Positions 16,398-26,240 are shown, numbered from the stretch's first letter. The stretch is 57,678 nucleotides of DNA from Tessaracoccus sp. OS52 (GCF_020687685.1 NZ_JAJEWM010000007.1:1-57678), one strand, 5' to 3'. Translations and numbers: made by a program. Notes: generated by a model not told the origin, from the letters alone.

Positions 16398-17756
16398 ATG
16401 TCTGTACACCAGATCAGCGGTGGTTCCGTCTCCGAACTGGACCGCACGCCGCCGCAGGATCTTGCCGCCGAGCAGAGCGTCCTGGGCGCCATGATGATGA
16501 GCAAGGACGCCATCTCCGACGTCGTGGAGGTGCTCCGCGGCGCGGACTTCTACCGCCCCAACCACGAGGCCATCTTCGAGGCCATCATCAGCCTGTACGG
16601 CCGCGGCGAGCCTGCCGACCCGATTACCGTCGCGGGCGAACTGGGCAAGGCCGGCCAGCTCAGCAAGGTGGGCGGCGCCGTCTACCTCCACGACCTCCTC
16701 GCATCGGTCTCGATCGCCGCGAACGCCTCCTACTACGCCGAACTCGTCCGCGAGAAGGCCATCCTGCGCCGGCTCGTGAACGCTTCCATCCGGATCGCCC
16801 AGCTCGGCTACATGGGCCAGGGCGAGGTGGACAAGATCGTCGACGAGGCCCAGCAGACGCTGTTCGAGGTCACCGAGAACAAGTCGTCGGAGGACTACAA
16901 GAGCCTGCGCGAGCTGATGGAGCCGACCTTCGACGAGATGGAGGCCATCAGCAACTCAGGTGACGGCCTCTCCGGCGTCCCCACCGGATTCATCGAACTG
17001 GACCGCATGACCAACGGGCTCCACGCGGGCCAGATGATCATCGTCGCGGCCCGCCCCGGCGTCGGCAAGTCCACCTTCGCCTTGGACGTCTGCCGTACCG
17101 CCGCCATCCACAACAACATGGCCACCGCGTTCTTCTCGCTGGAGATGAGCCGGACCGAGATCGTCATGAAGATCCTCAGCGCCGAGGCGTCCGTGCCACT
17201 CAAGCGCATTCGCGGCGGGAAGATGGACGAGTCGGACTGGCAGCGCATCACGGACAAGTCGGTGATGATGACGGAGAAGCCCCTGTTCATCGACGACTCC
17301 CCCAACCTGACGATGATGGAGATCCGGGCCAAGGCGCGTCGGCTGAAGCAGCGCCATGACCTGCGCCTCATCGCCATCGACTACATCCAGCTCATGACCT
17401 CTGGCAAGAAGGTGGAGTCCCGCCAGCTGGAGGTCTCCGAGTTCTCCCGCCAGATCAAGCTGCTGGCCAAGGAACTGGAGATCCCGGTCATCGCGCTGAG
17501 CCAGCTCAGCCGTAACACCGAGCAGCGCAAGGACGGCATCCCCGCGCTGTCGGACCTGCGTGAGTCGGGCTCGCTGGAGCAGGACGCCGACATCGTCCTC
17601 ATGCTGCACCGCCCGGAGATGTACTCGCAGAACCCCACCGACGAGGAGCGGGGGGTGGCAGCATTCCACATCCCCAAGCACCGAAACGGGGAGACGGGCA
17701 AGATCGACGCACTGTTCCAGGGCCACTACTCGCGCTTCACCAACCCGCCGTTCTGA
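16398..17756 (+). CDS. dnaB: Replicative DNA helicase DnaB
   Basis: DnaB is the hexameric helicase of the replication fork. The 452-residue protein has the N-terminal DnaB domain (PPQDLAAEQSVLGAMMMSKD) and, after a linker, the RecA-like motor. The motor has Walker A ARPGVGKSTFALD near residue 222, the Walker B-containing DLRLIAIDYIQLM, and C-terminal SDLRESGSLEQDADIVLMLHR. No intein interrupts the P-loop or other hotspots. AAGGAGG precedes ATG 16398 by about 12 nt. It is convergent with the beta-glucan locus, 29 nt apart. Confidence 0.97.
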   Translation: MSVHQISGGSVSELDRTPPQDLAAEQSVLGAMMMSKDAISDVVEVLRGADFYRPNHEAIFEAIISLYGRGEPADPITVAGELGKAGQLSKVGGAVYLHDLLASVSIAANASYYAELVREKAILRRLVNASIRIAQLGYMGQGEVDKIVDEAQQTLFEVTENKSSEDYKSLRELMEPTFDEMEAISNSGDGLSGVPTGFIELDRMTNGLHAGQMIIVAARPGVGKSTFALDVCRTAAIHNNMATAFFSLEMSRTEIVMKILSAEASVPLKRIRGGKMDESDWQRITDKSVMMTEKPLFIDDSPNLTMMEIRAKARRLKQRHDLRLIAIDYIQLMTSGKKVESRQLEVSEFSRQIKLLAKELEIPVIALSQLSRNTEQRKDGIPALSDLRESGSLEQDADIVLMLHRPEMYSQNPTDEERGVAAFHIPKHRNGETGKIDALFQGHYSRFTNPPF

Positions 17757-17785
17757 CCGGTCGGGTCCGCGTCAACCGATGATGG

Positions 17786-20700
17786 TCAGCCGCCCACCCG
17801 CACCCGGAGGACGACCTCGTCGCGGCCCTCCGCCAGTTCCCGCCACCGCGCAGCCGGGATCCGGACCCCGCCAGGGCGGTAGCGCCGGGGCGCGGGTTCG
17901 GTGTCGATGACGGCGCCGTCGGACTCCACGGCGATGACGCCGTGACCGGGATCCGTGACGTCGTAGCTGACCCGGACCCGAACCCCAGCCAGGTTCACCA
18001 CGGCCTCCAGTTCACCGACGGGCAGCACGGGATCCACGACGACGCCGTCGCGGGCCAGGCGCAGCCCGAGGAACCCCTCGGTCACCAGCCGCAGCACCAG
18101 CCCCGGACCCGACGAGTAGACGCGCCAGCCCCCCTCGAACCCGAAGCTCGGGTCGAACATCGATTCTGCGCGCGACTCGGCGTCGTCGCGGTCGCGGAAC
18201 TCGGCGTCGATCGAGGAGAAGTAGCAGTTCGACTGCCGCGGCCTCGCACCCGGGACCGCCGCGGACAGGCCATCAGGGATCACCAGGTCCAGCGCCCGCC
18301 ACGCCCGTTCGGCCAGGCCGAGGCGCAGCAGGGCCTCGATCCAGCGCAGGTGGGCGTGGGTGTACATGAGGCCGATCTCGCGGCCCCAGAAGGTCGCGGC
18401 CTCTGCCCGGAGGAAGGTATGGGTCTCGCCGCCGTGGTAGTCCACGGGGTTGTCGAACAGGTAGATGCCGACGGGCCCGTCGAGGTGCTCGTCGATGATG
18501 CGGACGTGGGCCGCAGCCTCCTCGGAGCTGAGTTGCTCGTCGGCGATGGCGTGGATCATCTGCAGCGACCCGTGCCTGAGGCCCGTGCGCCGGTCGCGTG
18601 GATGCACCAGCGGCTCCACGCCGTCTGCGGTGACGATGGCGTACCCGCACAGTTCGCCCTCCACCAGTAGCGAGTCGTGGACAGCCTCGACGGTGGCTCC
18701 CGCTACCGCCAGCAGGCGAGCGGCCAGTTCCTGGTCGGAATCGGCCACACCGTCGGCGAGTTCGCCCAGCGCCTTGGCCTCCAGGCCCGCTGTCCACGTC
18801 GAGACCAGTTGCCGGGCCAGTTCCGGTCTGGCCGGCTGGAGCGAGTCGTTCCAGTCGCCGTGTCCGTAGGCGGGAAGCCGGGGGTCCGCGCTGCGCTCGG
18901 AGAGCAGGTGGTCGACGGCGGCCAGCACATGGTCGCGCATCGCGGTCGGCGGCAGGAGCGCATCGCTGCCCACCCAACCGACCGGTTCGTCGAGGAGCGT
19001 GAGGTCGCCGGTCATCTGCAGGTACTCCCCCAGAGCGAGCAGCGGCCAGTAGACGACGTCGCCGTGGCTCTCGCGATGTCCTGGCGCCCGGTGCTGGTCG
19101 AGGTAGTCGAACCACTGCGGCCAGTCACCGTCGTCCTGTTGCCCCGCGAAGACGCTCAGCAGGACCTCGCGCACGACGTCGAGCCGACCGAGCGCCACCA
19201 GCAGCCCGACGGGGCCCTGGCAGACGTCGCGGGTCCCCCAGGCCCCTCCCGTGAACTGCTCCAGCCCGCGGGGGGCCTGGTAGTGCACGAACGCGTTCTG
19301 GGCCAGCCACGGCAGGAGCGCATCCAGCCGGCGGGCGACGTCGTCCCCGCCCGTCAGCGAGGGCACCGCAACGAAGTCCGGCCGTGCCTCGGCGGCGGCG
19401 TGCTCACTAACTGTGGCCGGAGCGACGAAAGACCGTTCTTTCTGCCACACCGAAGTGTCACCCGGCTGGGCACCTCCGCCCCGCAACGGGAGTTCGAGGG
19501 TCAGGTCGGTGACCTCGGAGTGCACGACGGCGTGCCACTGGTCCCCTCTGGGGCGCTCGTCGGAGAACAGGAGGGAGGAATCACCCCCGATGTCGGCGGA
19601 CCCCGTGGCCGAGACCAACAGGCCGACGGGCTCGCCGTCGACGTGGACGGCCAGAGACAGCGCGGTGAGGGTCAACCGCGTCACCACCTGGACCGTGCGC
19701 CCCCCGAGCCGGTACCACCAAGTGGCCGAGGTGTGGTCGACGGCCCAGGCACTGGGGAGTCCGAGGAGGCGCCAGCCCTCCCCGGCGTCGACGAACAGGC
19801 GGATGCCCTCGGCCTGGGTGAGGCCGAGGTAACTGCGCCGCACCGACAGCAGCGGAGCCGCGGATGCGTGGCCCACCGTCAGCTGTGAGCCGAAGTTGCC
19901 GTTCATCCACACGGTGACCGCCGCGTTGGCGTCCTGTGGGAGCAGTCCCCCGGCCGCCCGGATGATGTGCCCGTGCGGCCGCAGGACCGCGGCCTCCTTC
20001 GCGGCGGTGACGACATGTCCGGCTCCGGCCCGGTAGGACCAGACCTCGCCGTCGGGGCCGCGTTCGGGATCGGTGGGGTCGCCCGCCAGACGGGCAAGCG
20101 CGCGCTCCTCCAGCGGCTCGCCGTGCGCGAACCGGGCCGGGCTGAACAGCGTCGGCACTGCCTGCCGCGCATCGTCGGCCGACGGCGCGCGTTCGGCCCA
20201 GCCGTCGGACAGCAGGGCTGCGAACCGTTCGGCATCCGCGGGCCCCGAGGCCCCCGGATGGTCCGCGACGACGACGGCGCGGAACCCGACCACGCCCTCT
20301 GCACCCGGCTCCAGCGTCCACGGGGTCGTCTGCAGCCCCGCCAGCGTGTGCTCGTGCTGGCGCCGCACGGAGGGGAGGTCCTTGGTGAGGTCGAGGCCGG
20401 TGCCGGGGGTCGCTGGGCGCAGTTGCACCGCGTCGGTGCACCAGCCTGCGACCGGCCGGGTGGCCCCGAGCAGCAGCCAGGGGTTCGTGGGTCCGGGCAT
20501 GTTCTGGCGCACCGCCATCTGCAACCGGTCGCCGTCGGGGATGGGTGTCAGGTCCAGGTACTGGGAGACGTAGAACTCGTTGCGGCGCAGCGCGTCCCAC
20601 GGAGTCAGGGCCGCGTCGAGGGTCCAGACCGCGTCGAGTTCAACGCTCTCCTCTCCCCGGTTCACCACGCGCAGGCCCCAGCCGAAGCGGCCCTCCCCCG

Positions 20701-21019
20701 GCTGCTCCCACCACAGCTCCCACTCGACGTCGCGGTGGTTGCCGCGCAGGACCACACCGTCGGCGGTGGCCGCGATCTCGCCCCCACTGGCCGGACCGGT
20801 GAGGCCGAGGGCTTCATGCCCTTCGGCTCGCGGCGCTTCGCGGCCAAGGCTCCGGGGGACGGGGTCGCGCCAGCGCAGCCAGACCTGGTGCGGACCCGGC
20901 TCCAGCTCGGATGCCGGGTACTGCAAGACACTCAGCTCGCCGGCGTCCAGACGGGCCAGTGCCCCGGCCTGCGTGAACTCCGCTCGGATCGGCAGGTTGC
21001 TCACTTCGACACCTCTCAC
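17786..21019 (-). CDS. GH94 phosphorylase, probable 1,2-beta-oligoglucan phosphorylase
   Basis: GH94 enzymes phosphorolyse beta-glucosides to alpha-glucose 1-phosphate. At 1077 residues this matches the large four-domain 1,2-beta-oligoglucan phosphorylases rather than the roughly 800-residue cellobiose phosphorylases. The (alpha/alpha)6 catalytic core shows GGAWGTRDVCQGPVGLL, and the general-acid motif GHGDWNDSLQP with Asp near residue 725. An N-terminal beta-sandwich precedes it. GTG 21019 overlaps the GH3 stop by four bases. It is last in the operon, next to GH3, GH144-like and ABC genes; the same phosphorylase-GH3-ABC set degrades sophoro-oligosaccharides in Listeria innocua. The linkage specificity is inferred from length and neighbours. 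Confidence 0.8.
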   Translation of the reverse strand: MRGVEVSNLPIRAEFTQAGALARLDAGELSVLQYPASELEPGPHQVWLRWRDPVPRSLGREAPRAEGHEALGLTGPASGGEIAATADGVVLRGNHRDVEWELWWEQPGEGRFGWGLRVVNRGEESVELDAVWTLDAALTPWDALRRNEFYVSQYLDLTPIPDGDRLQMAVRQNMPGPTNPWLLLGATRPVAGWCTDAVQLRPATPGTGLDLTKDLPSVRRQHEHTLAGLQTTPWTLEPGAEGVVGFRAVVVADHPGASGPADAERFAALLSDGWAERAPSADDARQAVPTLFSPARFAHGEPLEERALARLAGDPTDPERGPDGEVWSYRAGAGHVVTAAKEAAVLRPHGHIIRAAGGLLPQDANAAVTVWMNGNFGSQLTVGHASAAPLLSVRRSYLGLTQAEGIRLFVDAGEGWRLLGLPSAWAVDHTSATWWYRLGGRTVQVVTRLTLTALSLAVHVDGEPVGLLVSATGSADIGGDSSLLFSDERPRGDQWHAVVHSEVTDLTLELPLRGGGAQPGDTSVWQKERSFVAPATVSEHAAAEARPDFVAVPSLTGGDDVARRLDALLPWLAQNAFVHYQAPRGLEQFTGGAWGTRDVCQGPVGLLVALGRLDVVREVLLSVFAGQQDDGDWPQWFDYLDQHRAPGHRESHGDVVYWPLLALGEYLQMTGDLTLLDEPVGWVGSDALLPPTAMRDHVLAAVDHLLSERSADPRLPAYGHGDWNDSLQPARPELARQLVSTWTAGLEAKALGELADGVADSDQELAARLLAVAGATVEAVHDSLLVEGELCGYAIVTADGVEPLVHPRDRRTGLRHGSLQMIHAIADEQLSSEEAAAHVRIIDEHLDGPVGIYLFDNPVDYHGGETHTFLRAEAATFWGREIGLMYTHAHLRWIEALLRLGLAERAWRALDLVIPDGLSAAVPGARPRQSNCYFSSIDAEFRDRDDAESRAESMFDPSFGFEGGWRVYSSGPGLVLRLVTEGFLGLRLARDGVVVDPVLPVGELEAVVNLAGVRVRVSYDVTDPGHGVIAVESDGAVIDTEPAPRRYRPGGVRIPAARWRELAEGRDEVVLRVRVGG

Positions 21020-22908
21020 TGGGGCTCGGGCATGGGTGGATTCGGCCCTTCGTCAGTCTCGGGCCGACGACGTGGGTCTCTGGTCCGGGGCACCGAGTGC
21101 CCGGCCGGGAACAGGGGCTTCGCGTCGCCGGCGACGTCCTCGCGGGCGGCGCGGACCGCGTCCATCGACTCGGGAAACGACATCGGGAGCCGGCCCTCGG
21201 GGGGCACCTGGCCCGTCATCGCGAGCAGCCAGGCGGTGTCGCTGACGCCGAAGGAAACCGTCAGCGCCGAGGCCACCTCCAGCAGCGGGGTGAGCACGGC
21301 GGGGCGGTCGGCCATGACGTCGACCAGCAGCGGGCACGGCAGCCGTCGGAGCCGGTGCGGCAGGCCGGGAGGGAAATCCAGACTTCCCTGGTGGAACCAG
21401 GACTCCAGGAACAGGTCGTCGCGGGGCTCGAAGGGGGCGGGCAGCCGGATGAGCGCGACGTCGGCCTCCTCGGGCCGGTCCACCACCCTCAGTGCCTCGC
21501 CCGCGGCGTCGGCGGCCACACCCTCCAGCCACACCCGCGTGCCCGGGCGCAGCGGGAGCAGGCCTGCGTCGTCGGCGCACACCACCACCGAGCGCGCCTG
21601 CGTCCGCAGCCCGAGTTCGACCGCCATCGGCGTGCCCACCAGCGCCTCCGCGGCGTCGGCGTCGACGAAGGGGTCGTCGAACAACCCGAGCTCGAGCTTC
21701 ACCCGCAGCAGGCGCCTGGCCGACGCCTCCAGGCGTTCCCGGGTGACGCGGCCGTCGGCCACGAGAGCGAGCAGCAGGTCCACGCACTCCTCCCCGCCGA
21801 ACTGGTCGATGCCCGCGTCGAGCAGTTTGAGCATGCGCTCCTGCGGTCCCAGGTGCTCCACGCCCCAGGCCCGGGCCGGGAGCACCTGGTCCCCCACCGA
21901 GTTGTCGTTGACCAGCTCCCAGTCGCTGAGGATCACCCCGTCGTAGCCCAGCCGTTCCCGCAGCAGGTCGGTGAGAACCTGCCGGTTGTAGCCGAATCCC
22001 ACCTCCTCCACGGGCTCGCCGTCCAGCACCAGGCCCACGGGCCGGCCGTAGTAGGGCATGATCGCGGCGGTGCCGGCGGCGATGGCGGCCTCGAAGGGTC
22101 GCAGGTGCTCGTCGAAGCGGCCACCCGGGTAGACCTGGTCGCGGCCGTAGGGGAAGTGGGCGTCCTCGCCACCGGCCTGAGGTCCCGCGCCCGGGAAGTG
22201 CTTGGTGGTGGCGCTCACCGATCTGGGCCCGAGCCGTTCGCCCTGGAGGCCCTCGATGGCGGCGACGGTGAGGCGCGCCACCAGGTCGTGGTCCTGCCCG
22301 AAGGTCTCCCGCTGGCGGCCCCAGCGCGGTTCTGTAGCCAGGTCGGCGGTCGGGTGGAGCGCCTGCCGGATGCCGACGGCGACGTACTCGCGGCGGACGA
22401 CGTCGGCGAAACTGCGCACCAGTTCGGGGTCGCCGAGCGCCGCCAGCCCGAGCGCGTCGGGCCACTGCGAGAAGAACACCGACGCCCAGCTGGTGCCCGC
22501 GTTCTGGGCGGCAGCGTGGCGGGGGTCGGTGGAGATCGTCACCGGAATCGAGTGTGGGGTCTCGCACGCCAGTTCCTGGAGCCGGTTGGCCCACGTCGCC
22601 GCATGCCGTGCGTCGACCAGGGCGTGGACGTTGAAGTGGTTCATGAGCTTGCCGACGACGACGTCGCGGCTGCCCGTCTTGGAGATCTGGCCGGGGCCGG
22701 CGAGGAGTTCCCCGCCCGGCCCGGCCTCGATCACGGTGTGGAACATGAGCCCGGCCAGTTCCTCGACCCCCAGCCGCGCCACGAGGTCCTCGACACGTTC
22801 GTCGACGTCCAGCCGGGGGTCCTCGAACGGGTCGAGGCGGCCGTTGTGGTTCAGGTCACGGAACGTGACGCCGTCAAAGGTCAGGAACTGTGGCCGGGTC
22901 ATGGTCAT
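21016..22908 (-). CDS. Glycoside hydrolase family 3 beta-glucosidase
   Basis: The 630-residue enzyme has no signal peptide, so it probably acts on imported oligosaccharides. It opens with FRDLNHNGRLDPFEDPRLD and a VEDLVARLGVEELAGLMF helix typical of GH3. HFPGAGPQAGGEDAHFPYG matches the KHF-G substrate loop. DGVILSDWELVND carries the nucleophile Asp near residue 329. The C-terminal (alpha/beta)6 domain ends near ESMDAVRAAREDV and no FnIII domain follows, so it is shorter than many family members. The acid/base Glu could not be assigned. ATG 22908 overlaps the previous stop (ATGA). Context points to sophorose or short beta-1,2-glucan as substrate. Confidence 0.88.
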   Translation of the reverse strand: MTMTRPQFLTFDGVTFRDLNHNGRLDPFEDPRLDVDERVEDLVARLGVEELAGLMFHTVIEAGPGGELLAGPGQISKTGSRDVVVGKLMNHFNVHALVDARHAATWANRLQELACETPHSIPVTISTDPRHAAAQNAGTSWASVFFSQWPDALGLAALGDPELVRSFADVVRREYVAVGIRQALHPTADLATEPRWGRQRETFGQDHDLVARLTVAAIEGLQGERLGPRSVSATTKHFPGAGPQAGGEDAHFPYGRDQVYPGGRFDEHLRPFEAAIAAGTAAIMPYYGRPVGLVLDGEPVEEVGFGYNRQVLTDLLRERLGYDGVILSDWELVNDNSVGDQVLPARAWGVEHLGPQERMLKLLDAGIDQFGGEECVDLLLALVADGRVTRERLEASARRLLRVKLELGLFDDPFVDADAAEALVGTPMAVELGLRTQARSVVVCADDAGLLPLRPGTRVWLEGVAADAAGEALRVVDRPEEADVALIRLPAPFEPRDDLFLESWFHQGSLDFPPGLPHRLRRLPCPLLVDVMADRPAVLTPLLEVASALTVSFGVSDTAWLLAMTGQVPPEGRLPMSFPESMDAVRAAREDVAGDAKPLFPAGHSVPRTRDPRRRPETDEGPNPPMPEPQ

Positions 22909-24443
22909 GCGCTCGCGTTGAACTCCTCGATGCTGATCACCGGTCGCAGCGCGGCCTCCACCTCGCGGGTGGCGAAGTAGCTGCGCAACCGGCCGCCGAG
23001 CATGACGTTGGCCAGGGCCCCCATGATCATCGACTGGTCCAGCGAGAGGTGGCGCCTGGCCACCTGTCCGCTGACCACCGCGACGGCGTCGTAGAAGCCG
23101 CCGGGGCCGTAGGAGTCGAAGTCGGCCTGCAGGTTGCTCAGGTTGGCCGTCGCCTCCTCGGGTTCGTACATCATCGCCAGGAAGGCGGCGTGCGGTGTGA
23201 CGACGCCGTCGCCGTAGTCGGTGGGTGGCGCGGTGTGGATGTAGTTGGTCCGCTCCTGGTCGGAGAAGTAGCCCTCGGGGTTCATCCCCAGGGCGTCGAC
23301 GCCGTACTCGCGATAGCCACCGGCCGGGTTCGAACTGGGCGAGAAGCCCCAGTAGCCGTAGTCGGCGTCCAGCAGGCCGTGCTCACGCTGCGCACGGACG
23401 TGGAGGGGGTGGTTGAGGCCCCAGCTCCTGGGTCCCCATTCGGCCTCCGGCACGAAGATGTCGGGCATGAGCTCCTCGAACATGGAGCCGCCCCAGCCGG
23501 GCACCACCTGCATGCCTCGGTAGGTGTAGGCACCCTCGTAGACCGGGAAGCCCAGGTACTCGCGCCACTCGCCCACGGGCGGCATCTCCTGCCAGGTCCA
23601 GTCCGGCGGGAAGGTGCGGTAGGTGCCGAAGTAGGCGACGGGCGGGATCTGCCCGCGGATGATCCCGAGATAGTTGACCATGCGAGCCTCGGAGATCGCC
23701 GTGTCGTAGTGGTGCTGGACGTGGTACCACAGGTCCGGCCCGATCCCGATGGTCGGTGGCAGCAGCGCCGTCCCCGGACGCTCCGGGTTCTCGATCCAGA
23801 AGCCGCCGTAGACGGCGCCGGCGGGTGCCCGGAAGTCCTTGTCGTAGAAGATGTCCCAGCGCATCGCGTCGAACAGCGCCCCGGCCACCTTGCTGTTCGA
23901 CGGGTCGGCTTGCGCGACCACGTGCAGCGCCGCACCGAGCCAGCCCATGTCGACGCTGGAGACGAACGGGACGATGACGTCGTGTCCGCCTTCGGCGTTC
24001 GGTTCCGGCCACAGCCGCAGCACCTCGCCGGTGGCCTCGTCGTACCAGTTGAAGTACATGCCGCTGGCGTCGTGGCGCTCCATGCGTTGCAGCGTCCGCA
24101 GCGTCCTGCTGATCCGGTTGCGGGCCTCGCCGGGGGTGATGAGGCGCAGGTCGCGGGCGATGATCGTGCTCCACAGCAGGCCGGCGATGTTGGTCGGCGA
24201 GGTGTAGCCGCTGCGGGTGGTGAGGTCGCCGTCGATGTTGTCGGCCACGAGCCCCGTGTTCGGGTCGGTCATGGCGACGAGCGAGCGCCAGGTGTCGGCG
24301 GCCCAGGTGAGCAGCAATTCGTCGTGCTCGCCGGGGCGTCCGCGACCAGGATTGCCCCACGCCGGGATGCCGCCGACGGCGGCCAGCGCACCGGCGCCGG
24401 TGGCGGCGCCGAGCAGTCCCCGTCTGGTCAGGTTGGGTTGCAT
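22905..24443 (-). CDS. Tat-exported GH144-like (putative endo-beta-1,2-glucanase)
   Basis: The N-terminus NLTRRGLLGAATGAGALAAV is a twin-arginine signal, so the enzyme is exported folded. The mature part, about 480 residues, has the (alpha/alpha)6 layout of the Glycoamylase/GH144 group. Landmarks are DPNTGLVADNIDGDLTTRSG, SPTNIAGLLWSTIIARDL, MYFNWYDEATGEVL, VSSVDMGWLGAALHVV and GWGGSMFEELMPDIFV. GH144 members cleave beta-1,2-glucan to sophoro-oligosaccharides. Placement between an oligosaccharide ABC importer and GH3/GH94 genes fits extracellular depolymerisation before uptake. Older annotation would call it putative glucoamylase. AAGGAG precedes ATG 24443. Confidence 0.75.
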   Translation of the reverse strand: MQPNLTRRGLLGAATGAGALAAVGGIPAWGNPGRGRPGEHDELLLTWAADTWRSLVAMTDPNTGLVADNIDGDLTTRSGYTSPTNIAGLLWSTIIARDLRLITPGEARNRISRTLRTLQRMERHDASGMYFNWYDEATGEVLRLWPEPNAEGGHDVIVPFVSSVDMGWLGAALHVVAQADPSNSKVAGALFDAMRWDIFYDKDFRAPAGAVYGGFWIENPERPGTALLPPTIGIGPDLWYHVQHHYDTAISEARMVNYLGIIRGQIPPVAYFGTYRTFPPDWTWQEMPPVGEWREYLGFPVYEGAYTYRGMQVVPGWGGSMFEELMPDIFVPEAEWGPRSWGLNHPLHVRAQREHGLLDADYGYWGFSPSSNPAGGYREYGVDALGMNPEGYFSDQERTNYIHTAPPTDYGDGVVTPHAAFLAMMYEPEEATANLSNLQADFDSYGPGGFYDAVAVVSGQVARRHLSLDQSMIMGALANVMLGGRLRSYFATREVEAALRPVISIEEFNASA

Positions 24444-24489
24444 GTCGTGACTCCTTCGGTTCGGTACCGGGCGGCTGTGCCCGGGACCC

Positions 24490-25311
24490 TCACTTGATTC
24501 CGGTGGTTGCGATGCCCTCGATGATGAAGCGCTGCAGCAGCAGGAACACCACGAGGATGGGCAGGACGACGACGCATGCGCCGGCCAGGAGAAGCCCGTA
24601 GTCGGTCTGGTTCTGGCCCGTTGAGACGAGGGCCAGGGCGACGGGCAGCGTGTAGGTCTGCTCGGTGGAGGCCACCACCAACGGCCACAGGAAGTTGTTC
24701 CACGAAGCGAGGAACGTCAGGATCCCGAGGGTGGCAAGTGCCGGGCCGGCGAGTGGCAGGAAGAGCCGGAAGAAGATCCCGAGCTCGCTGGCACCGTCGA
24801 GTCGTCCCGCCTCGAGGATGTCCCTGGGCATGCCGAGGAAGAACTGCCGCATGAGGAACACCCCGAACGGTCCCACCAGGAACGGCAGGAACAGCGCAGG
24901 CAGCGTGTTGCCCAGGCCCATGTTCACCACCAGGACGAACTGCGGGATGAACGTGACGAGCCCCGGGATCATCAGCGTCCCGAGCACAGCACCGAAGATG
25001 ATGCGCTTGCCCGGGAAGTTCAGGTGGGCCAGGGCGTAGCCGAGCATGGAGCAGAAGATGAGGTTGGAGACGGTCACCACGACAGCGACCACGGTCGAGT
25101 TGAAGAAGTAGCGGCCGAAGGACAACCGGTCGAACAGCCGGGCGAAGTTGTCCAGCGTGGGCGCGTCGGGGAAGAAGTTCGGGGGCACCCGGAGCAACTC
25201 GCCCTGCGTCTTCAGGCTGCCCAGCACCATCCAGATGAACGGCATGATGACGATCAGCAGGAGGATGCTCAGGATGACGTAGAGGATTCCCATGGAGCGT
25301 GACCTGGTCAT
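24490..25311 (-). CDS. Carbohydrate ABC permease, MalG type
   Basis: The 273-residue inner-membrane subunit has six helices and the cytoplasmic EAA loop (PRDILEAGRLDGASELGIFFRLFLP). The true start is ATG 25311, which overlaps the upstream permease stop as TGATG; the longer frame reaching 26109 is shadow. It pairs with the MalF-type permease and the lipoprotein binding protein. No ATPase gene is present in the locus, so a shared MsmK/UgpC-type ATPase encoded elsewhere must power it, as is usual for this CUT1 family. Confidence 0.92.
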   Translation of the reverse strand: MTRSRSMGILYVILSILLLIVIMPFIWMVLGSLKTQGELLRVPPNFFPDAPTLDNFARLFDRLSFGRYFFNSTVVAVVVTVSNLIFCSMLGYALAHLNFPGKRIIFGAVLGTLMIPGLVTFIPQFVLVVNMGLGNTLPALFLPFLVGPFGVFLMRQFFLGMPRDILEAGRLDGASELGIFFRLFLPLAGPALATLGILTFLASWNNFLWPLVVASTEQTYTLPVALALVSTGQNQTDYGLLLAGACVVVLPILVVFLLLQRFIIEGIATTGIK

Positions 25312-26237
25312 CACTTCTCCCTCGTCGCGCGGAACTGGATGATCGTGACGATGACGATGACGATGAAGGTCATGTAGGCCATCGCGCCGGCCACGCCGTA
25401 GTTGCCGAACCCGAACTGCTGGTAGGTGTACATCGAGGCCGAGATGGTGCTGTTCAGCGGCCCGCCGTCGGTCATCACGAACGGCTCCTCGAAGAACTGG
25501 AGGTAGCCGATGGTGGTGGTGACCATCACGAACAGCAGGGTCGGGCGGAGGATCGGCAGGGTGATGTACCAGAAGCGCTGCCAGGAGGTCGCACCGTCGA
25601 TGGCGGCTGCCTCGTGCAGGCTCCAGGGCACGGCCTGCAGACCCGCCAGGAAGATGATCATCGCTGTGCCGAAGTTGCGCCAGGTGGCCATGACGATCAG
25701 CGACAGCAGGGCAGTGCGGGTGTCGCCCAGCCAATTGGGGCCGTCGATCCCCACCCAGCCCAGCACCGTGTTCACCAACCCGCTGTCGGGCTGGAGCAGG
25801 AACCGCCACACGACGGCGACGGCGACGATGCTGGTGATGACGGGGGTGTAGAAGCCCACGCGGAACAGGCCGCGGAACTTCGTGATGCCCTTGTTGAGCG
25901 CCACCGCCAGGGCCAGCGCGACTCCGATGGTGAGGGGAACCCCCACCACGACGAAGATCGCGGTGTTGAGAGCTGCCTTCTGGTAGACCGGGTCGCTCAG
26001 TGCCTTGATGTAGTTGTCGAACCCCACGAAGTCGACCGCGAACGGTGAGCGGATGTCGGAGATGCGGGTGTCGGTGAAGCTCATGAACATGGACTGCACC
26101 ACCGGCCACAGCGTGAACACCGAGAACAGCAGCACGAACGGGAGCGCGAGCACGATGCCGGCCCGCGCCTCGCTCGCGTTCCGCTTACCGGAACGCGAGC
26201 GAGGCTTGAGGTCGGGCTTGGCGGCCACGGTCGTCAT
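25311..26237 (-). CDS. Carbohydrate ABC permease, MalF type
   Basis: The 308-residue polytopic permease has the EAA loop SLHEAAAIDGATSWQRFWYITLP near residue 215. It starts 3 nt after the binding-protein stop. Its cytosolic N-terminal codons, about 11-24 (rich in Arg, Ser, Lys, Ala), are encoded by a perfect 17-bp inverted repeat at 26167-26205. With the MalG-type partner it should import the oligosaccharides made by the GH144-like enzyme. Confidence 0.92.
   Translation of the reverse strand: MTTVAAKPDLKPRSRSGKRNASEARAGIVLALPFVLLFSVFTLWPVVQSMFMSFTDTRISDIRSPFAVDFVGFDNYIKALSDPVYQKAALNTAIFVVVGVPLTIGVALALAVALNKGITKFRGLFRVGFYTPVITSIVAVAVVWRFLLQPDSGLVNTVLGWVGIDGPNWLGDTRTALLSLIVMATWRNFGTAMIIFLAGLQAVPWSLHEAAAIDGATSWQRFWYITLPILRPTLLFVMVTTTIGYLQFFEEPFVMTDGGPLNSTISASMYTYQQFGFGNYGVAGAMAYMTFIVIVIVTIIQFRATREK
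26167..26205 (-). other. Perfect 17-bp stem-loop inside the start of the MalF-type gene
   Basis: GCCTCGCTCGCGTTCCG (26167-26183) and CGGAACGCGAGCGAGGC (26189-26205) pair without mismatch around a 5-nt loop. It begins 32 nt after the permease start and 36 nt after the binding-protein stop. Intercistronic hairpins between a binding-protein gene and its permeases commonly protect the upstream mRNA; here it is embedded in coding sequence. Confidence 0.8.
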
Positions 26238-26240
26238 GGG

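Noticed and set aside
24490..26109. A 539-residue permease frame
   Set aside because: Its first half is an out-of-frame shadow of the MalF-type gene; the true start is at 25311, overlapping the upstream stop.
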